Shown: piece by piece, positions 59,374 to 64,000 of the stretch
Layout of the letters: every line of letters starts with the position of its first letter
Position numbering within the stretch: the first letter of the stretch is position 1
Source: Candidatus Handelsmanbacteria bacterium
GTDB taxonomy: Bacteria; Latescibacterota; UBA2968; UBA8231
Assembly (NCBI GenBank): GCA_016867395.1
Contig: VGJS01000003.1
Coordinates: 1 to 64,000 of the forward strand
Direction of reading: 5' to 3'
Length of the DNA stretch: 64,000 nucleotides
Notes under the pieces: generated by a model
Told to the model about the DNA's origin: nothing
The model's database searches: none
What the model saw: only the letters and a program-made list of their open reading frames with translations
Position numbers and translations under genes: made by a program

Positions 59374-61023
59374 ATGAGTCCGCGCCACCTCGGTATTGCC
59401 GCCCTCCTGCTCCTCACCCTATGGTCCTGGCAACCCGGCCGCCACCTCGTTTCCGTGGACGCGGTCTCCGCGGCCACCAAGCCCGGCCAGTCGGTGGTGG
59501 GCCTGGTCCGCTCCGACTACGCCAAGCTAAAGGCGCCCGCCGCCCCGGATGCCGAACTGACCGAGGCCCAGATCGAGGACCTGACCCGCTGGGCCGTGGC
59601 CCAGGGCGGGGGCCTCCAGGGGGTGATCGACGAGCGGGCCGAGTGGGTCTGCATCAAGGTCAACATCGTCGAACTGAAGAAGCCCGGCTCCGGGGTGGTC
59701 ACCGACGTGCGGGTGGTCAAGGCCGTGGTCAAGCTGGTCCACGAAGCCGCCCCCCAGGCGCGTATCTCCATCGCCGAGGGCTCCGGCGAGTGGATCGCCC
59801 CCGACGTGCCCGGCGCCGACACCACCGGGGCCCAGGTGGAAGACGGCTGGGCCGAAGCCGGGTACCGCGCCCTGCTCGCCGATCCAGACCTGGAGGGCAT
59901 CCGCCTCGACCTTTTGGACCTCAACGTGGGCGAGGCGGTGCTGACTACCGTGCCCGACCAGTGGCACGCCCGCGAGCAGTTCTGGGTGCCCCGGGCCGTG
60001 CGCGACTGCGACGCCCTCATCAACGTGCCGGTGATGAAGATCACCCAGGACGTGGGCATGACCGCGGCGATGAAGAACTTCATCGGCATCGCCCCCGGCC
60101 TCAAGTACGGCTGGCCCAAGCTGCGCGGCCAGCCCGGCGTGGGGCCGGGCATCCCCCACAACCCCCAGATCCTCGACGAGACCATCGTCGATCTAACCGC
60201 CCTGGCCAATCCGGGCTTCACCGTGGTGGACGCCGTCGTCGCCATGGAAAAGGACAAGACCGACCGTCGCGGCGGGGTGCCGGTGCGTATGAACACCGTC
60301 ATCGCCGGTTCCGACATCGTCGCCGTAGACGCCACCTGCGCCCGTCTGATGGGCCTCAACCCCGACGACTACGAGTTCATCACCCTAGCCGCCCGCGAGG
60401 GCATGGGCCGGATGCACGAGGACCAGATCACCGTCAACGGCCAGCCCGTGGCCCAACTGGCCCGCCGCTTCGTGCGGCCCCCCGCCGGCGAGGGCTCCTG
60501 GAGCGAGATGGGCCACTACGGGCAGGGCAACCGCACCTGGCTGCTCAGGCAGCTAAACCCCGGCGAAACCCTCGACCCCCAGGCCCGGCCCCGTCCAGGG
60601 CTGGAGGGCTGGTCCGAGGCGGTCTACTTCTCCGACGACCGCCTCGATCTGGCCAAGTTCTTCAGCGGTTTCAGGGAGGGCCGGGTGGCCGGGTACGCCG
60701 AGTTCCGCCTGCCCCAGGAGGTTCAGGCCCAGTTGTGGCTGGGCTCGGACGAGGACCTGGCGGTCTGGATCGACGGGGTCGAGGTGTACCGCTTTGCCGG
60801 GGCCCGCCGCCACCGCCTGCCCAACGAGCGGGTCGCCCTAGCCCTGGCAGCCGGCGCCCACCACCTGCTGGTCGAGGTGGGGCAGACGGGCGGGCGCTGC
60901 GAGTTCAACCTCAACATCTGCGAGGACGAGAAAGACCCCCGCTACGAGGGCAGTAGGGTGAAGGGCCTCGTTTTCTACGCCCCCACCCTGGGCAAGGTGA
61001 TAAAATCGGTGGAGGCCGACTAG
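59374..61023 (+). CDS. DUF362-domain protein with C-terminal PA14/beta-sandwich-like domain
   Basis: An N-terminal hydrophobic segment (LGIAALLLLTLWSW) suggests export or anchoring. Residues 60-345 carry the DUF362 pattern: WVCIKVNIVE, TDVRVVKAVVKLVHEAAP, ALINVPVMKITQDVGMTAAMKNFIG, and IVAVDATCARLMGL. DUF362 proteins are of unknown function, sometimes fused to ferredoxin domains; no 4Fe-4S Cys clusters are seen here. Residues 400-510 form a beta-rich module (QAQLWLGSDEDLAVWIDGVEVYR), like the PA14 ligand-binding fold. AAAGGA precedes the ATG; TTGACA with 17 bp to AACCCT lies upstream at 59319. The next gene starts 24 nt after the stop. Confidence 0.82.
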   Translation: MSPRHLGIAALLLLTLWSWQPGRHLVSVDAVSAATKPGQSVVGLVRSDYAKLKAPAAPDAELTEAQIEDLTRWAVAQGGGLQGVIDERAEWVCIKVNIVELKKPGSGVVTDVRVVKAVVKLVHEAAPQARISIAEGSGEWIAPDVPGADTTGAQVEDGWAEAGYRALLADPDLEGIRLDLLDLNVGEAVLTTVPDQWHAREQFWVPRAVRDCDALINVPVMKITQDVGMTAAMKNFIGIAPGLKYGWPKLRGQPGVGPGIPHNPQILDETIVDLTALANPGFTVVDAVVAMEKDKTDRRGGVPVRMNTVIAGSDIVAVDATCARLMGLNPDDYEFITLAAREGMGRMHEDQITVNGQPVAQLARRFVRPPAGEGSWSEMGHYGQGNRTWLLRQLNPGETLDPQARPRPGLEGWSEAVYFSDDRLDLAKFFSGFREGRVAGYAEFRLPQEVQAQLWLGSDEDLAVWIDGVEVYRFAGARRHRLPNERVALALAAGAHHLLVEVGQTGGRCEFNLNICEDEKDPRYEGSRVKGLVFYAPTLGKVIKSVEAD

Positions 61024-61047
61024 TTTCTCAAGCCCTCGGCCGCGGCC

Positions 61048-61905
61048 GTGGTGCTGGACAAGGCGCGCTGGGTCATGAACCCGTCCACCCTGGTCGGCGC
61101 CGTCGAAGGGGTGCTCGCGGCGCGCGGGGACTCGGTCCTATCCCGGGCCGAACTAATGGGCCTCAGCGGCTACGCCTTCAGGCTGGCGGTTTCGGATACC
61201 GTGGGATGGATGGATGATCCGGGCGGGGACGGCATTGAAGAGAGCGCCGGCCAACTGGTGCTCCGGGCCGGCCGGCAGTCGGGTTTTTCACCCAGGCTGA
61301 TCCTGGGCAACGAGCGCCAACCTGGGGGCCGCGACAGCCGGAAGACCATCTGGAAGGAGGTGCAGCGCAACCTGGACCAGGGCCAGCCGGTTATCCTCCA
61401 CCAGTGGGGCTGCCGGGTAGTGCGCGGCTACGACCCTGAGAAGGAACTCTACCTGGTCTCCTCCTGGGACGAGGAGGGCTGGATGCCCTTCGACGAGATC
61501 CCCGACCGCGACACCGGCGACTTCGGCGCCTTCTTCCCGGGCGAGCGCCGGCCCGTGGACCTGGGCCAGGCCGGCAAACCCTATCGGGAAACCGCCCTTC
61601 AAATGTCCCGCCAGGAAGACCAGGGCGGCCTTTCCCACGGGCTGCGGGCCTACGAGCGCTGGATCAGCGCCCTGGAGCAGGACCAGATCACCGACCACTG
61701 GGCCAATGCCTTCCACCTCGAACTGCTCCTGGGCGCCCGCCAGGACGCCGCCGCGTACCTGGACACCCTGGCCGGCCACAGCGACAAAAGAGCCGCCGCT
61801 CACCTGAGCAGGGCCGCCGCCCACTACCAAAAGGAATCCGAGAGCCTCCAGGCCCTCAACCAACTCTTAGGTTTCGCGCCCCCCGGGCCCGCCCGACCGC
61901 CTTGA
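61048..61905 (+). CDS. C39/BtrH-like protein with probable 1-bp frameshift (true end about 62005)
   Basis: GTG 61048 begins a 285-residue frame. ELMGLSGYAFRLAVSDT near the start and QPVILHQWGCRVVRGYDPEKELYLVSSW in the middle (seen in parts) recall the butirosin BtrH / C39-like papain fold in which a Gly-Tyr-Asp strand follows the active segment; a catalytic Cys is not certain. After 61884, in a run of six C, the frame breaks: the shown frame stops at 61905, but the next frame continues coherently (RLEDPAQRAQGITLLKEALK, EVEKAVGA) to a TAA at 62005, giving about 318 residues. Removing one C restores it. Whether the break is real or a sequencing error cannot be decided here. Confidence 0.7.
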   Translation: MVLDKARWVMNPSTLVGAVEGVLAARGDSVLSRAELMGLSGYAFRLAVSDTVGWMDDPGGDGIEESAGQLVLRAGRQSGFSPRLILGNERQPGGRDSRKTIWKEVQRNLDQGQPVILHQWGCRVVRGYDPEKELYLVSSWDEEGWMPFDEIPDRDTGDFGAFFPGERRPVDLGQAGKPYRETALQMSRQEDQGGLSHGLRAYERWISALEQDQITDHWANAFHLELLLGARQDAAAYLDTLAGHSDKRAAAHLSRAAAHYQKESESLQALNQLLGFAPPGPARPP

Positions 61906-62025
61906 GGACCCGGCGCAGCGCGCCCAGGGCATCACCTTGCTGAAAGAAGCGCTGAAGTGGGAAAAAGAGGCGCTGGCTGAGGTGGAAAAAGCAGTGGGCG
62001 CTTAAGCGACGCCCTGAATTTCGTA

Positions 62026-62263
62026 GCGGAGGAGGGATGACCCCAGCGGGGTGGGCCGCGAGGGTTGGCGCAGCGGCAGGTGGGGGGTATTCCTCATCGG
62101 GAACGGTTGGGCAGGGAAGGCCGCGGGAGAAGTTGCGGGGAGAGCGGAGCCTCAACGCCCCAGTGTGTGGGGCGTTGAGGGGGTAGGGCGGCGGGGCAGG
62201 GCTAGCGAGCAGGGCTGCGAGGCCACGCCTTGAGAAAGGCTGTAGTGGGTCGCCTTCCTCCAC
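62026..62263 (+). repeat. Dispersed hairpin repeat, copy H (long form)
   Basis: Outer arms are GCGGAGGAGGGATGACCCC (62026-62044) and GGGTCGCCTTCCTCCAC (62247-62263); the GGAGGA/TCCTCC pair differs from other copies on both sides. It shares the GTTGGCGCAGCGGCAGG insert with copy E. A nested perfect hairpin CCTCAACGCCCC/GGGGCGTTGAGG lies near 62150-62180. The copy abuts the stop codon of the convergent GH gene. Confidence 0.82.
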
Positions 62264-64000
62264 TTAGGCCGGCCAGTGCTCCTGCAATAAACGGCGCGAG
62301 CCCGTGTAGTAGAGCGCCGAGGAGGCCGGCGGCAGCTCGACGGCAAAGCGGTCGGCATCACCGGCCAATTCGCGGTCGTGGTACAGGTCGTACACCACCT
62401 CCACCCGTTCCGGCAGGGCAAAGGTGCGGCCCCCACCGGCCACCGTGTGAACCCCCAGCAACTGCCGCGTGGCGTGCAGCACGTCCCCGGCCTCGCTGTA
62501 CAGATGCACCCCCGCGTGCCGGGCGATGCCCCGCAAAACCGGGGCCGGGATATTGGGCGCGGCGATGTATACCGAGCGCCAATCCCCCAATTCCTTGATC
62601 CCCATCCCCGGCTTGCAGCGCCCCAACGAGTACATCACCTGCCCCAAACAGGTGGCTGCAGGATCTTCGAGGTGGAAGAGCGGCCCCAGGGCCGTGTGCG
62701 TCCCCCAGAACAAATCCTGGGGGATCAGCCGGGTGATAGGGTGCGCAAAGTCCGTAAGATACATCTGCACCCCCCAGGCATTCTCCCCCTTGCCAAAGCG
62801 GAAGCCCGTCAACGCTTCCATCTGCTCCAGCCCCGGCTCTTCCCCCAGGTACCCGGCCCCGTAGATCCACAGGGCCGTGCGCCCCTGGCGCCGCACCACC
62901 CGGGCGATGGCCTCGCGCCGCTCCTGGTCCACCTTCCAGGCATTCAGAAAGATGTAGAGCTTGTAGGGCGGCAGCCGGCCCTCGGCCAGGTCCTGCAGGA
63001 GGTACACGTCGTGCGGAGCGCCGAAGCGGGCCAGGCCCTGCACCCGCTGGTAAAAGATGCCGGGCAGGTTGAAGCTGTTGCGGAGGGTCTCGTGGATGAA
63101 GCTCTCGTCGTCGATCAGCACCGCCACCTCAGCCTGGGGGCCGCGGTCGAGGTGCAGCGAGAATTCTCCCAGCCGCTGGAAGCGCCGCAGCCAGGGATTG
63201 AAAGGGCTGGGCTCGGTGTGCGGGTGGTTCAGGTAGGTGCCGGCCGGGTGGTCGGCGAACCACCAGATGGCCATCGCATGGGTGAGGGCATAGCCCATGC
63301 AGCGCTGGTGGATGGCCGCCGCGTGCGCAAAAGCGTAGTTGCGGCCATCCGGGTCCATCAGGTTGTGGAGGCGCGAGTCCTCCTCGTAGATGTAGAGCTT
63401 GCCGTGCAGGCGCACCGACTCGCTTGGCGGCATGGCCAGGCCGTCCCCACCCAGGCCCCGGAAGGCGTACCCGTACGGGCTGACGATGAAGTCCACCTCC
63501 GGGGCCTCCAGCACCCGGCGCAGCCCCAGGTGGCCGCTGCGCTGAATGGTCGAGTACCCCCCGTCGATGGGCGCCCCGAAGTAGCAATCGTTCCAGGCTT
63601 GGTCCATCAGGTAGCCAAAAAAGGCCCCTGCCAGAGCATGGCCCCCGGTGAGGGTCTTGACCTTGCGGCAGAAGCCGATCAGGCGCTGGGCGGTTAACTC
63701 GGCCAGGGCATGGTAGTAGTCGATGACCGGGCGTTCTTTGGCCGCATCGCGGAAATGCCACTGGGTGGTGGCGTGCTGGGCGGCCCAACTCGGCACTTCG
63801 GCACTAGCAAAGCTCGCCCCCGGATCGGCCCAGGCCGCCCGCAACCGCCCCTCGTCCTCCCCGTATGCCCGGCGCAGCCAGGCGCGAAAATAGCGGCGCA
63901 TGGGCTCGCTGTAGTCGCCGGTGAGCGCGCTCATGGAGGTAGTGTTCTTGATCCACTCGCCGCAGATGCCCGGGCAGAGCTGGTAGGCGACCACCCGCTC
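62264..64000 (-). CDS. GH42-like (beta-galactosidase-type) glycoside hydrolase family protein, 5' partial
   Basis: The frame runs off the right edge, so the N-terminus is missing; 578 or so residues are seen. ICGEWIKNT may hold the acid/base Glu of the (beta/alpha)8 barrel, and VDFIVSPYGYAFRG is a later barrel strand. From about residue 290 (EVAVLIDDESFI, YLLQDLAEGRLPPYKLYIFLNAW) the sequence follows the beta-galactosidase trimerisation (class I glutamine-amidotransferase-like) domain, and a beta-sandwich tail follows (VEVVYDLYHDRELAG). Similar large proteins without a tested substrate are common in Latescibacterota-like genomes. The stop lies directly next to repeat copy H. Confidence 0.75.
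   Translation of the reverse strand, partial: ERVVAYQLCPGICGEWIKNTTSMSALTGDYSEPMRRYFRAWLRRAYGEDEGRLRAAWADPGASFASAEVPSWAAQHATTQWHFRDAAKERPVIDYYHALAELTAQRLIGFCRKVKTLTGGHALAGAFFGYLMDQAWNDCYFGAPIDGGYSTIQRSGHLGLRRVLEAPEVDFIVSPYGYAFRGLGGDGLAMPPSESVRLHGKLYIYEEDSRLHNLMDPDGRNYAFAHAAAIHQRCMGYALTHAMAIWWFADHPAGTYLNHPHTEPSPFNPWLRRFQRLGEFSLHLDRGPQAEVAVLIDDESFIHETLRNSFNLPGIFYQRVQGLARFGAPHDVYLLQDLAEGRLPPYKLYIFLNAWKVDQERREAIARVVRRQGRTALWIYGAGYLGEEPGLEQMEALTGFRFGKGENAWGVQMYLTDFAHPITRLIPQDLFWGTHTALGPLFHLEDPAATCLGQVMYSLGRCKPGMGIKELGDWRSVYIAAPNIPAPVLRGIARHAGVHLYSEAGDVLHATRQLLGVHTVAGGGRTFALPERVEVVYDLYHDRELAGDADRFAVELPPASSALYYTGSRRLLQEHWPA

Noticed and set aside
1-64000. CRISPR arrays, rRNA and tRNA genes
   Set aside because: No regularly spaced direct repeats and no tRNA-like or rRNA-like conserved segments were found by eye; the dispersed repeats are far apart and not array-like.

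Overview
The window is about 64 kb of high-GC bacterial DNA, densely coding, with no rRNA or tRNA gene recognised. Lipoproteins with good lipoboxes, beta-barrel outer-membrane candidates (a TonB-dependent receptor and two others), GDSL and PpiC envelope proteins, and secreted proteins ending in a gliding-type/FlgD-like C-terminal domain (TPNGDGVND motif) point to a diderm of the FCB group. ASPIC/UnbV-VCBS proteins, a CBM9-like protein, M19 dipeptidases, DUF362, LarA/LarB and enolase-superfamily enzymes together recall Latescibacterota/Handelsmanbacteria-type genomes. That placement is inference.

Layout. 1-898: 3' end of a surface protein. 1083-9500 (+): a GT-C/TPR membrane protein, then a tightly coupled operon ASPIC/UnbV - TPR lipoprotein - TPR lipoprotein - ASPIC/UnbV lipoprotein. 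9505-25599 (-): an envelope and surface cluster, in transcription order a lipoprotein, an internally duplicated secreted protein, a CBM9-like protein, two discoidin-like proteins with FlgD-type tails, a large putative barrel, a lipoprotein, a PpiC-type isomerase and a GDSL hydrolase. 25730-27288: a decayed IS66-family element. 27325-33418 (-): galU, larA-like racemase, CsgG/FlgT-like lipoprotein, thioredoxin-like protein, terminator, PlsC-like acyltransferase, GT-C glycosyltransferase. 33653-36640 (+): HAD phosphatase, PfkB kinase and a deoxyhypusine-synthase-like protein. 36630-38447 (-): acyl-CoA synthetase. 38555-43829 (+): outer-membrane barrel, enolase-superfamily enzyme, two tandem M19 dipeptidases. 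44390-46605 (+): ilvB-ilvN with a clear promoter. 46683-49523 (-): TonB-dependent receptor. 49658-55264 (+): Gfo/Idh/MocA oxidoreductase, ppdK, parA, parB. 55326-61905 (+): PKD/FGE-like lipoprotein, larB, TPR protein, mobA, DUF362 protein and a frameshifted C39/BtrH-like gene, with a small antisense membrane coiled-coil gene. 62264-64000 (-): partial GH42-like protein.

The most unusual signal lies between the genes. Seven copies and one half copy of a roughly 150-240 bp repeat sit in gaps at 951, 33461, 41294, 43841 (inverted), 44009, 55268 (half), 58537 and 62026. Its ends are inverted repeats, and the inner stem keeps pairing although its sequence differs from copy to copy (GGTCTTTC/GAAAGACC, GGCCTTTCTC/GAGAAAGGCC, GGATTTTCCC/GGGAAAATCC, AACCTTTCCC/GGGAAAGGTT). 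Such compensatory change suggests a selected RNA or DNA hairpin. One copy supplies the start codon of the next gene, and another overlaps the 5' end of mobA. Several operon-leading genes also lack a Shine-Dalgarno sequence and have promoter-like boxes at a distance that predicts leaderless transcripts.
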